A stretch of DNA of 56,104 nucleotides from Micromonospora sp. KC723 (GTDB lineage Bacteria; Actinomycetota; Actinomycetes; Mycobacteriales; Micromonosporaceae), in contig NZ_SMKD01000024.1 of the NCBI RefSeq assembly GCF_004348595.1, positions 1 to 56,104 of the forward strand, read 5' to 3'. The translations under genes and the position numbers were made by a program. Below, piece by piece: positions 48,356 to 55,652 of the stretch (the stretch's first letter is position 1; every line of letters begins with the position of its first letter). Under the pieces are notes generated by a model. The model had not been told where the DNA came from. It was given only the letters and a program-made list of their open reading frames with translations, and searched no databases.

Positions 48356-48619
48356 GTGAGCGCAGCGCAGATGATCGCGCGGCTGACGGCGGCGATGCAG
48401 AAGCTGGACGAGGCCAGGGCCAAGACGGCTTCTGCCGCGCAGGACGCCGCCGAAGCGCGGGCGCTGGTCGCCGGCGCGCTGGAGGGGGTGGCCGCCGGCC
48501 CGCTCATCGGGGTGATCGACGCCTACCGGCAGGCGTTGGGCCAGGCCGCCCAGGGTGGTGAGCCGGCCCGGCAGCACGTCCAGGAGACGATCGCCAGGGT
48601 GCAGGCGCTGGGCAACTGA
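48356..48619 (+). CDS. Small all-helical protein downstream of the FtsK-like pair
   Basis: An 87-aa protein starting VSAAQMIARLTAAMQKLDEARAK, then AAEARALVAGALEGVAAGPLIGVIDAYRQALGQAA and a final helix HVQETIARVQALG. Predicted helices are joined by a Gly-rich turn. Length and all-helical nature resemble WXG100 secretion substrates, but there is no WXG motif, so the likeness is only in shape. It may be one of the DUF6244-type actinobacterial proteins; I am not certain. GGGGAGGG precedes the GTG. Confidence 0.7.
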   Translation: MSAAQMIARLTAAMQKLDEARAKTASAAQDAAEARALVAGALEGVAAGPLIGVIDAYRQALGQAAQGGEPARQHVQETIARVQALGN

Positions 48620-48650
48620 GCGGGGGTCTGGCGGCGCGACCGGCCGGCCG

Positions 48651-48675
48651 GGCCCCGGATGGCGGTGCCGGGGCC
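48651..48675 (+). terminator. Hairpin after the small helical-protein gene
   Basis: Perfect 8-bp stem GGCCCCGG / CCGGGGCC with a 9-nt loop, 31 nt after the stop. Confidence 0.5.
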
Positions 48676-48850
48676 GCGATCGTGTGTCACGTCCGATAGG
48701 GCCCTTTGTGCTCCTGGAGCGACATCACGTTACCGGCCCGTAACTTTGCATTGACGGGCGCGGATCAAGGCGACCATCATCGATCCCACGATCGATCGGA
48801 TCTCATCCACCCGTCCCCGGCTCCCGGGTACCTCCACCGGAGGTGTGGTC

Positions 48851-49648
48851 ATGCTGCTCCGACCGATCCTCGCGGCCACCGCCGCCGTCACCGCGCTTCT
48901 CGTCCCCGCCACCGCCGCCCACGCCGCCCCGGACCGGTCCGCCGCCACTCGGTCCGTCGCTCCCGACGGACCGTTGACCGCTGTAGCCGACGCGAATCCG
49001 GTCATCGTCGTCGGCGGCCTGATGGGCGTCAGCATCGCGTACGAGCCGATCGTCGCGCGGCTGCGCGCCGACGGTTTCCGCGTCTCGGTCTACGAACTGC
49101 CCGGTCTCGGCTTCGGCGACATCCGGGAGTCCGCCCGGGCGTTCCAGGGATACGTCGACCAGGTGCGGGCCCGAACCGGGGCGGCCCGGGTCGACATCGT
49201 CGCCCACTCCGAGGGTGGCCTGGTCTCCAGGTGGTACGTGAAGTTCCTCGGGGGCGTCGACTCGGTCGGCCGGTACGTCAGTCTGGGCAGCCCGCAGCGG
49301 GGCACGTACGTGGCCAACATCCTGAACGTGGTCGGGCTGGGCAGCTGCGCCGGCGTGCTGGCCTGCCAGCAGATGGCGATCGGCTCGGACTTCCTCGCCA
49401 GCCTGAACGGGGGCGACGACACTCCGGGCGCGGTCCGCTGGCACACGATCCGCACCCGGCAGGACGAACTGGTGCGTCCGGTCGACAACGCGGAACTGGC
49501 CGACGGCGCGACCAACGTGCTGATCCAGGGCTTCTGCCCGCTACGGGTCGTCGGCCACCTGGGCCTGGTGCTCGACGGCGCCACCTACACGGCGGTCCGC
49601 CAGATCCTCACCGACCGCCCCGTCAACCCCGACTGCCACGCCCTCTGA
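48851..49648 (+). CDS. Secreted lipase/esterase (alpha/beta hydrolase)
   Basis: A 265-aa secreted hydrolase. Signal peptide about 1-26 (LLRPILAATAAVTALLVPATAAHA). The nucleophile is Ser120 in VAHSEGG; the first Gly of GXSXG is Ala, as in Bacillus LipA-type lipases. VVGGLMG is the oxyanion region; the Asp/His partners are likely in RTRQDELVRPVDN and VVGHLGLVLD. Cysteine pairs (GSCAGVLAC; FCPL..PDC) suggest disulfides. ATG 48851 lies 7 nt after GGAGG. Probably a triacylglycerol lipase. Confidence 0.9.
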   Translation: MLLRPILAATAAVTALLVPATAAHAAPDRSAATRSVAPDGPLTAVADANPVIVVGGLMGVSIAYEPIVARLRADGFRVSVYELPGLGFGDIRESARAFQGYVDQVRARTGAARVDIVAHSEGGLVSRWYVKFLGGVDSVGRYVSLGSPQRGTYVANILNVVGLGSCAGVLACQQMAIGSDFLASLNGGDDTPGAVRWHTIRTRQDELVRPVDNAELADGATNVLIQGFCPLRVVGHLGLVLDGATYTAVRQILTDRPVNPDCHAL

Positions 49649-49658
49649 CAGGCTCCGG

Positions 49659-49698
49659 CGGGAGTGGGGCGACGCCGGCGAGCGTCGGCCCACTCCCG
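49659..49698. terminator. Strong bidirectional terminator hairpin
   Basis: 17-bp arms (49659-49675 and 49682-49698) pairing with a single mismatch around a 6-nt loop, filling the gap between the convergent lipase and small secreted-protein genes. Confidence 0.75.
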
Positions 49699-49705
49699 GC
49701 GCCGA

Positions 49706-50104
49706 TCAGGCGACTCCGTTGTTGGTGATCTCCAGGTTGTAGGCCCTTGTGCCCTTGTAGTTGAGGACCCAGATGTTGAGCGGGGTCTCCTCGGGCCACA
49801 TGTCCCACTGGAACGACTCGCAGTGGCCGTTGTTCGACGGATCCGAGATCAGGACCTCGTCGTCGAGGTTGTTCTGGTTGCGGATGATCGCCCGGGTGCC
49901 CATGCCGTCGGTGGTGTTGTCGCAGACGGTGATCTTCTCGTAGCCCGGGTGGCCGGCGAGGTCGGCGTCGAAGAACACCGCGTCCCGGCCGTTGCTGGTG
50001 TAGAACCAGCCGACGTTGCGCGACGCGAAAGCCGGCGTGCCGGCGCCGACCACGGCGACTGCGGTTACCGCCGCCACTGCGGCGATTCTGCGTACCCCAT
50101 TCAT
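49706..50104 (-). CDS. Small secreted protein of unknown function
   Basis: A 132-aa protein with a clear signal peptide (NGVRRIAAVAAVTAVAVVGAGTPAFA). The mature domain of about 105 residues is rich in Asn, Asp and aromatic residues (VGWFYTSNGRDAVFFDADL, WPEETPLNIWVLNYKG) and has two cysteines (TVCDN and GHCESF) that could pair. It looks like a small beta-sandwich. No family recognised. ATG 50104 is used; ATG 50116, four codons upstream, is possible, and neither has a good ribosome site. Confidence 0.72.
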   Translation of the reverse strand: MNGVRRIAAVAAVTAVAVVGAGTPAFASRNVGWFYTSNGRDAVFFDADLAGHPGYEKITVCDNTTDGMGTRAIIRNQNNLDDEVLISDPSNNGHCESFQWDMWPEETPLNIWVLNYKGTRAYNLEITNNGVA

Positions 50105-50228
50105 GCGATAGATCATCGCCGTTGTCTGCCGGCCGGCGGAGCCCCGGTACCCATAAGCTACGTAAGGCGCACGAACCGCGCGAGAGGGGCTCGCCAGTCG
50201 CTCTGCCTCGACCGCACCACTCAAGCCG

Positions 50229-50546
50229 TCAGCCGGCGCGCCGGATCACCACCAGTGCCTGGTCGTCGTCGGAGGCGGAGAGCTTGTCCAGGATCGCGTC
50301 GGCGATGGTGTCCAGCAACGCCAGGTCACCCTCGCGCAGCGGGCGTTCCCGGTGCCAGCCGAAGGCCAGCGCGGCGATCGGCTGGCGCTGCGCGTCCAGC
50401 AGCGGCAGCGCCACCGTGGTGACGATCCCGTGCGCGCCGACCGGCTCGGGCAGCCCCGGGACCCGTGCCGCGAACGCCTCCACCAGGGTGCGGAACCGCT
50501 GGTCGGCCCGGTGCCGCGCGGCCCGGGCGGTGGTCTCGGCCCGAAC
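50229..50546 (-). pseudogene. GAF-domain C-terminal remnant
   Basis: This frame encodes about 105 residues resembling the end of a GAF sensor domain: FRTLVEAFAARVPGLPEP, then VTTVALPLLDAQRQPIAALAFGWHRERPLREGDLALLDTIADAILDKL. The first half of a GAF fold is missing and no sensible start codon lies near; extending upstream reaches only low-complexity Pro/Arg sequence and an ATG at 50697 overlapping the divergent YciI-like gene. Likely the decayed end of a GAF-containing regulator. Confidence 0.45.
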
Positions 50547-50694
50547 GTCGGACGAGCGGCCCAGTCGGTCGGCAACCGGGCGCGGCCCGGGGCAAGTGCC
50601 GCAAGCGCCCGCTGCGGCCGGCCCGGTCGTGGGACGCTGGGCCGAGTCGGGGGCCGGCGCGGTGCGCCACGCCGGCAGCGCGGGAGGGAGCGCC

Positions 50695-51060
50695 ATGACG
50701 GGTACGCCGCAGCTGGACTTCGCGCTGGACACGTACGAGTGCATCGTCCTGTATCCGGGGCCGGCCGGGCCGGCCCTGCCGCAGGAGACGGTGCAGCGGC
50801 TACAGGCTGAGCACCTCGCGCACATGCAGGCGTTGCAGCGTCGTGGGCTGGTGCTGGTCGCCGGATCGATCGACGGGCCGGCCCGGGAGCCGGCGCCCCC
50901 GATCGGCATCGGGCTGGCCCACACCGGCTCGGTGGACGACGTACGCAGCGTGATGGAGGCCGACCCGGCTGTGCAGGCCGGGCTCTACCAGGTGGACGTG
51001 CTGACCTTCCTCTGCCCGGCCGGCTCGATGGAGTTCCCGCTGGCCAAGACGGAGAGCTGA
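50695..51060 (+). CDS. YciI-like protein
   Basis: A 121-aa dimeric alpha/beta ferredoxin-like protein. The conserved His and surrounding helix are in AEHLAHMQALQRRGLVLVAGSI, followed by the typical strand GIGLAHTGSVDDVRSVMEADPAVQAGLYQVDVLTF. YciI-family proteins have a putative His/Asp active site but mostly unknown reactions. GGGAGGG lies 5 nt upstream of the ATG. Confidence 0.85.
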   Translation: MTGTPQLDFALDTYECIVLYPGPAGPALPQETVQRLQAEHLAHMQALQRRGLVLVAGSIDGPAREPAPPIGIGLAHTGSVDDVRSVMEADPAVQAGLYQVDVLTFLCPAGSMEFPLAKTES

Positions 51061-51281
51061 GCCGGCGCGGAGCGGCGGTGCGGGGCGTCCGCGGTACGCC
51101 CTCCCTGTTCCCGGTGCCGGCGGGCGGTACGATTCCCGGCGCGCGGTCGCCGATGCCCGCCGTTCACGACGTCCACCGGTGGGCCCGCGTCCCGCCGGCC
51201 CACCGATCCGGTCACGCGTCGTTGGACAACCGTTCCACAGTCCGCAAGGGGTCGGCCCGCAGGTCGATCCGGAGGAGAGAC

Positions 51282-51294
51282 TAGCCTGATGGGC
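51282..51294 (+). promoter_or_regulatory. -10 box and possible leaderless start of pyk
   Basis: TAGCCT (51282-51287), 7 nt, then GTG 51295. The ATG at 51289 is only 1 nt from the box and would fall upstream of the expected transcription start, which argues for GTG 51295 unless another promoter exists. Confidence 0.5.
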
Positions 51295-52737
51295 GTGACA
51301 CGCCGCGCGAAGATCGTCTGCACTCTTGGCCCCGCCACCTCGTCTCCGGAGCGGATCCGGGGGCTCGTCGAGGCGGGCATGAACGTGGCCCGGCTCAACT
51401 TCAGCCACGGCAGCCACGAAGACCACGAGGTGGTGTACCACCTGGTGCGTGAGGCGGCCGACGCGGCCGGCCGTCCGGTCGCCGTCCTGGCCGACCTGCA
51501 GGGGCCGAAGATCCGCCTCGGCCGGTTCGCCGACGGCCCGCACGAGTGGCGCACCGGCGACTCGGTGGTGATCACCGGCGACGACGTCCTCGGCACCCGG
51601 GACCGGGTCTCCTGCACCTACCGCAAGCTGCCGCAGGAGGTGAAGCCGGGCGACCGGCTGCTGATCGACGACGGCCGGGTCGCCGTCGAGGTCAGCGACG
51701 TCACCGGCAACGACATCCGCTGCCTGGTCACCGAGGGCGGGCCGGTCTCCAACAACAAGGGCGTCTCGCTGCCCAACGTCGCGGTCAGCGTCCCGGCCAT
51801 GTCCGACAAGGACGCCGAGGATCTGCGTTTCGCTCTCGGCCTCGGCGTCGACATGATCGCGCTCTCCTTCGTCCGCTCGGCGGAGGACATCAAGCTCGTC
51901 CACGCGATCATGGCCGAGGAGGGCGTGTACCGCCCGGTGCTGGCCAAGGTGGAGAAGCCCGAGGCGGTGGACCACCTGGAGGCGATCGTGCTCGCCTTCG
52001 ACGGGGTCATGGTCGCCCGCGGTGACCTTGGCGTGGAGCTTCCGCTGGACCAGGTGCCGCTGGTGCAGAAGCGTGCGGTGCAGCTGTGCCGGGAGAACGC
52101 CAAGCCGGTCATCGTGGCCACCCAGATGCTCGACTCCATGATCGAGAACTCCCGCCCGACCCGGGCGGAGGCCTCGGACGTGGCCAACGCCGTGCTCGAC
52201 GGCGCGGACGCGGTGATGCTCTCCGGTGAGACCAGCGTTGGCAAGTACCCGGTGCTCACCGTCAGCACCATGGCGAAGATCGTCGCCACCACCGAGGCCG
52301 GCTCCATCGGGGTGCCCCGGCTCCAGCACGATCCGCGTACGCACGGCGGCGCGCTGACCGTCGCCGCCTCCTCGATCGCCCGGGCCATCGGCGCCAAGGC
52401 GCTGGTCGCGTTCTCGCAGACCGGTGACACCGTCAAGCGGCTCTCCCGGCTGCACTGCGACCTGCCGCTGCTGGCCTTCACCCCGGTTCCCGAGGTGCGT
52501 AACCAGCTCGCCCTCTGCTGGGGCGTGGAGACCTTCCTGATGCCGTTCGTCGAGCACACCGACGACATGTTCCGCCAGGTCGACCAGGCCCTGCTCGGCC
52601 TCAACCGGGCCAACCCGGGCGAGTACGTGGTGATCGTGGCGGGCAGCCCGCCCGGCACCCCGGGCTCCACGAACACCCTGCGGGTGCACCAGCTCGGTTC
52701 GCTGGTCGACGCCGCCTCCGCCCGGGCCCTGCAGTGA
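51289..52737 (+). CDS. pyk: Pyruvate kinase
   Basis: Glycolytic enzyme (482 aa from ATG 51289; 480 from GTG 51295) converting PEP and ADP to pyruvate and ATP. Motifs: KIVCTLGPATSSPE, NVARLNFSHGSHEDH, DLQGPKIRLG, the catalytic LAKVEKPEA, VMVARGDLGVELPL, and ATQMLDSMIENSRPTRAEASDVANAVLDGADAVMLSGE. The C-terminal allosteric domain is present. GGAGGAG lies 11 nt before the ATG; the start is ambiguous because of the -10 box between them. Confidence 0.97.
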   Translation: MGVTRRAKIVCTLGPATSSPERIRGLVEAGMNVARLNFSHGSHEDHEVVYHLVREAADAAGRPVAVLADLQGPKIRLGRFADGPHEWRTGDSVVITGDDVLGTRDRVSCTYRKLPQEVKPGDRLLIDDGRVAVEVSDVTGNDIRCLVTEGGPVSNNKGVSLPNVAVSVPAMSDKDAEDLRFALGLGVDMIALSFVRSAEDIKLVHAIMAEEGVYRPVLAKVEKPEAVDHLEAIVLAFDGVMVARGDLGVELPLDQVPLVQKRAVQLCRENAKPVIVATQMLDSMIENSRPTRAEASDVANAVLDGADAVMLSGETSVGKYPVLTVSTMAKIVATTEAGSIGVPRLQHDPRTHGGALTVAASSIARAIGAKALVAFSQTGDTVKRLSRLHCDLPLLAFTPVPEVRNQLALCWGVETFLMPFVEHTDDMFRQVDQALLGLNRANPGEYVVIVAGSPPGTPGSTNTLRVHQLGSLVDAASARALQ

Positions 52738-52744
52738 GCGCACG

Positions 52745-53629
52745 GTGACGGAGCCGTCGGCGCTGACCGGGCAGGCCGCGGTCGACCAGCTCCTGGAGGT
52801 TCTCGACCTCGACCACACCGGCGAGATGACCTTCCGGGGGATGAGCCCTCCGGTCGGGCCGCAACGGGTGTACGGCGGCCAGGTGGCCGGTCAGGCTCTG
52901 GTCGCCGCCGGACGTACCGTCGACCCGGACCGCCTGGTGCACTCGCTGCACGGCTACTTCGTCCGCCCCGGCGATCCCGCCGAGCCCATCGAGTACCAGG
53001 TGGAGAACATCCGCGACGGGCGGTCGTTCTCGGTGCGCCGGTCGGTGGCGCTGCAGCACGGCAAACCGATCTTCTTCATGTCCGCGTCGTTCCAGCGGCA
53101 GGAGGAGGGGCTGGACCACCACGCGCCCGTCCCGGCCGACGTGCCGGGGCCGGAGCAGGTCCCCACCATGACCGACCGGCTCTCCCGCTACCCGGAACGG
53201 CTCGGCATCTGGGGGCAGATTCCGCGCCCGATCGATGTGCGGTACGTGGGTGAGCCCGGTTGGGTACGACCCGGGGACCGGCCCGCCGAACCGCACCAGC
53301 GGGTATGGATGCGTATCGACGGCAAGCTGCCGGACGAGCCGCTGCTGCACGCGTGCGCCCTGGCGTACGCCTCCGATCTGACCCTGCTGGACTCGGTGCT
53401 CTCGGTACACGGCGAGGTGTGGGGCCCCGGTGGAGTGGTCGGCGCCAGCCTGGACCACGCCCTCTGGTTCCACCGGCCGTTCCGGGCCGACGAGTGGTTC
53501 CTGTACGACTGCTGGAGCCCGTCGGCGTCCGGGGCACGCGGCCTGGCCACCGGGCGGATGTTCACCACCGACGGTCGGCACATCGCCAGCGCCGTGCAGG
53601 AGGGTCTGCTGCGCCGCGTGGGCACGTGA
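52745..53629 (+). CDS. tesB: Acyl-CoA thioesterase II
   Basis: Double-hotdog thioesterase (294 aa) hydrolysing medium- and long-chain acyl-CoAs. N-terminal hotdog: QRVYGGQVAGQALVAAGRTV and HSLHGYFVRPGDPAEPIEYQVE; C-terminal hotdog: VVGASLDHALWFHRPFRADEWFLYD with the catalytic Asp, then TTDGRHIASAVQEGLLR with the catalytic Gln. GTG starts 7 nt after pyk, so cotranscription is likely. Confidence 0.94.
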   Translation: MTEPSALTGQAAVDQLLEVLDLDHTGEMTFRGMSPPVGPQRVYGGQVAGQALVAAGRTVDPDRLVHSLHGYFVRPGDPAEPIEYQVENIRDGRSFSVRRSVALQHGKPIFFMSASFQRQEEGLDHHAPVPADVPGPEQVPTMTDRLSRYPERLGIWGQIPRPIDVRYVGEPGWVRPGDRPAEPHQRVWMRIDGKLPDEPLLHACALAYASDLTLLDSVLSVHGEVWGPGGVVGASLDHALWFHRPFRADEWFLYDCWSPSASGARGLATGRMFTTDGRHIASAVQEGLLRRVGT

Positions 53630-53673
53630 TCGTGGGGGCCAGGCCCGACCGGCCGGTCGGTCGGGCCGCCGAC

Positions 53674-53686
53674 TAACCTTGCCGTC
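53674..53686 (+). promoter_or_regulatory. -10 box and leaderless start of the Rrf2 gene
   Basis: TAACCT (53674-53679), 7 nt, then ATG 53687. Confidence 0.5.
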
Positions 53687-54157
53687 ATGCGCCTCTCCGC
53701 CCGGGTCGACTACGCCCTCCGCGCGTCCGCCGAGCTCGCCGCGGTCGCCGACGGCGCGAACGGCGGGCGGGCCCGGCCGGTCACCGCAGAGCAGATCGCC
53801 CGCGCCCAGGACATCCCGCCGAAGTTCCTCGAGAGCATCCTGCTCCAGTTGCGGCGCGGCGGCATCGTGCAGGCCCAGCGTGGCCCGGAGGGTGGCTACT
53901 GGCTGGCCCGGCCGGCGGCGGAGATCTCCCTCGCCGAGGTCATCCGCGTGATCGACGGGCCTCTCGCCCACGTACGCGGGCAGCGCCCGGAGGAACTGGG
54001 CTACCACGGCGCGGCCCAGGCGTTGCAGGATGTCTGGATCGCCCTGCGGGCCAGCGAGCGGGAGATCCTGGAGCAGGTGAGCCTCGCCGACGTGGCCGCC
54101 GGGAAGCTGCCGGGGCGGATCAACGAGCTGGCCGCGGACCCGCGCGCCTGGATCTGA
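53687..54157 (+). CDS. Rrf2-family regulator lacking cysteines
   Basis: A 156-aa winged-helix regulator: MRLSARVDYALRASAELAA, the recognition helix region IARAQDIPPKFLESILLQLRRGGIVQAQRGPEGGYWLARPA and SLAEVIRVIDGPL. It contains no cysteine at all, so it cannot bind an Fe-S cluster as IscR, NsrR or RirA do; this leaves the CymR-like group that senses through a partner protein or ligand. Its neighbour is a TSUP transporter, which suggests a role in sulfur metabolism. Confidence 0.9.
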   Translation: MRLSARVDYALRASAELAAVADGANGGRARPVTAEQIARAQDIPPKFLESILLQLRRGGIVQAQRGPEGGYWLARPAAEISLAEVIRVIDGPLAHVRGQRPEELGYHGAAQALQDVWIALRASEREILEQVSLADVAAGKLPGRINELAADPRAWI

Positions 54158-54290
54158 CGCCTCTTCTCCCGTACCGGTCGCGATCGGCGTGGGTCGCGTC
54201 CCACTCCGCGACACAGGGGTTGACCCTGGGCCCTCCGTACCGCATTGTCGGCCAAGTTGATAGGAGATGCCGAAAAGCCTGGAGGGGCTC

Positions 54291-55244
54291 GTGCGCAAGC
54301 TTCTGGTCCTCGCCCTGGTCGGGCTGGCCGCCCAGCTCGTCGACGGCGCGCTCGGCATGGCGTACGGGCTGACCTCCTCCACCCTGCTGCTCTTCGTCGG
54401 GGTCGCGCCGGCCGCCGCCTCCGCCTCCGTGCACCTGGCCGAGATCGGCACCACCCTCGCCGCGGGCGTCGCCCACTGGCGCTTCGGCAACGTCGACTGG
54501 CGCGTGGTGACCCGCATCGCCGTCCCCGGCGCGCTGGGCGCATTCGCCGGGGCGACCTTCCTCAGCGCGATCTCCACCAAGTCCGCCGCCCCGTGGATGG
54601 CCGGCATCCTCTTCGCTCTCGGCGCGTACCTGCTGGTCCGCTTCGCCCGGCCGCTGCGTTCCCGCACCGGCGTCGGCACGTTGCGTGGACGGTTCCTCGG
54701 CCCACTCGGCCTGGTCGCCGGCTTCGTCGACGCCACCGGCGGCGGCGGGTGGGGGCCGGTGGCCACCCCCGCCCTGCTGGTCTCCGGCCGCCTCGCCCCG
54801 CGCAAGGTGATCGGCTCCGTCGACACCGCCGAGTTCGTGGTCGCCGCCGCCGCCAGCATCGGCTTCCTGATCGGTCTGGGCAGTGAGGGTTTCCTGCTGC
54901 CCACCGTCGCCGCGCTGCTGGTCGGCGGCCTGATCGCCGCCCCGATCGCCGCCTGGCTGGTCCGGATCGTCCCGGCGCAGCTGCTCGGTGCCGCCATCGG
55001 CGGCGTGATCGTGCTGTCCAACGCTCGCACCCTGTTGCGCGCCGGCGACGCCGGGCCGGCGCTCACCCCGGCGGTCTACGCCGTGCTCGTCGCCGGTTGG
55101 GTGGTCGCCCTGGCCCTCGCGGTACGGGCGCTGCGCCGGGCCCGCGCCGCCGACGCCGCCCTGGCCGAGGCCGACGCTCCCGCCGTTGCCGTCCCGGCCG
55201 GCGTGGCGCCGGCCGAGGCTCGCCTGGCCGGTGCCGACCGCTGA
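54291..55244 (+). CDS. TSUP-family (sulfite exporter TauE/SafE-like) transporter
   Basis: A 317-aa membrane protein with about eight helices. The two halves carry the duplicated TSUP motif: DGALGMAYGLTSSTLLLFVGVAPAAASASVHLAEIGTT and VDATGGGGWGPVATPALLVSG...KVIGSVDTAEFVV. The family moves sulfite, sulfonates or other anions. It follows the Rrf2 gene by 133 bp on the same strand. GTG 54291 is chosen because GGAGG lies 5 nt upstream; ATG 54267 has AGGAG directly abutting it. The last 40 residues are an Ala/Pro tail. Confidence 0.9.
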   Translation: MRKLLVLALVGLAAQLVDGALGMAYGLTSSTLLLFVGVAPAAASASVHLAEIGTTLAAGVAHWRFGNVDWRVVTRIAVPGALGAFAGATFLSAISTKSAAPWMAGILFALGAYLLVRFARPLRSRTGVGTLRGRFLGPLGLVAGFVDATGGGGWGPVATPALLVSGRLAPRKVIGSVDTAEFVVAAAASIGFLIGLGSEGFLLPTVAALLVGGLIAAPIAAWLVRIVPAQLLGAAIGGVIVLSNARTLLRAGDAGPALTPAVYAVLVAGWVVALALAVRALRRARAADAALAEADAPAVAVPAGVAPAEARLAGADR

Positions 55245-55474
55245 ACCGGCCGCTTCGCCGGGGCGGGACGTCCCTGCTGCGACGGATCGGGCCGCCCACA
55301 GTCCTGCTGCCCCGCGACGCGTCACCACGCCGACGTGCGTTCGCTCGGGCAGAGCGGAGAACGGGCCGTACGGCACGCTCACGGAGGGTGACTGTCGCGC
55401 CCGTGCTGGCAGGGCGTCGTCCCGGCCCGGGTGTCGTGGTTGCCCGGTTGGGGCAAGCCGGCGGCGCGGGTGGG
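55245..55474. other. Intergenic stretch between the TSUP and CBM2 genes
   Basis: About 230 bp with no convincing gene or strong hairpin; the promoter elements of the next gene begin at its right end. Confidence 0.4.
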
Positions 55475-55549
55475 TTGTGCGGCGGGAAAGCGGTGTCCTA
55501 GCATCGGCGGTGCGCGGAGTAGTAGTTACATGTATCAATGCGTTACGTG
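55475..55549 (+). promoter_or_regulatory. Promoter and AT-rich repeats upstream of the CBM2 gene
   Basis: -35 TTGTGC (55475-55480), 18-bp spacer, -10 TAGCAT (55499-55504), giving a leader of about 140 nt. Just downstream are the palindrome TACATGTA (55527-55534) and near-identical direct repeats GTTACATG (55525-55532) and GTTACGTG (55542-55549), 17 bp apart: a candidate operator for sugar-responsive control. Confidence 0.5.
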
Positions 55550-55652
55550 CCACTGCCATCACCCTCAGTGCGGCGCACCAACCTCCCCGCCGGTCCTGGG
55601 CAGACCGGTGTGGTCGACGGCGCCGCGCGCCCACCTCCTCCGGAGGCACGCC

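Noticed and set aside
48356..48619. The 87-aa protein as a true WXG100 (ESX) substrate.
   Set aside because: There is no WXG motif and no C-terminal YxxxD/E signal; only size and helical content agree.
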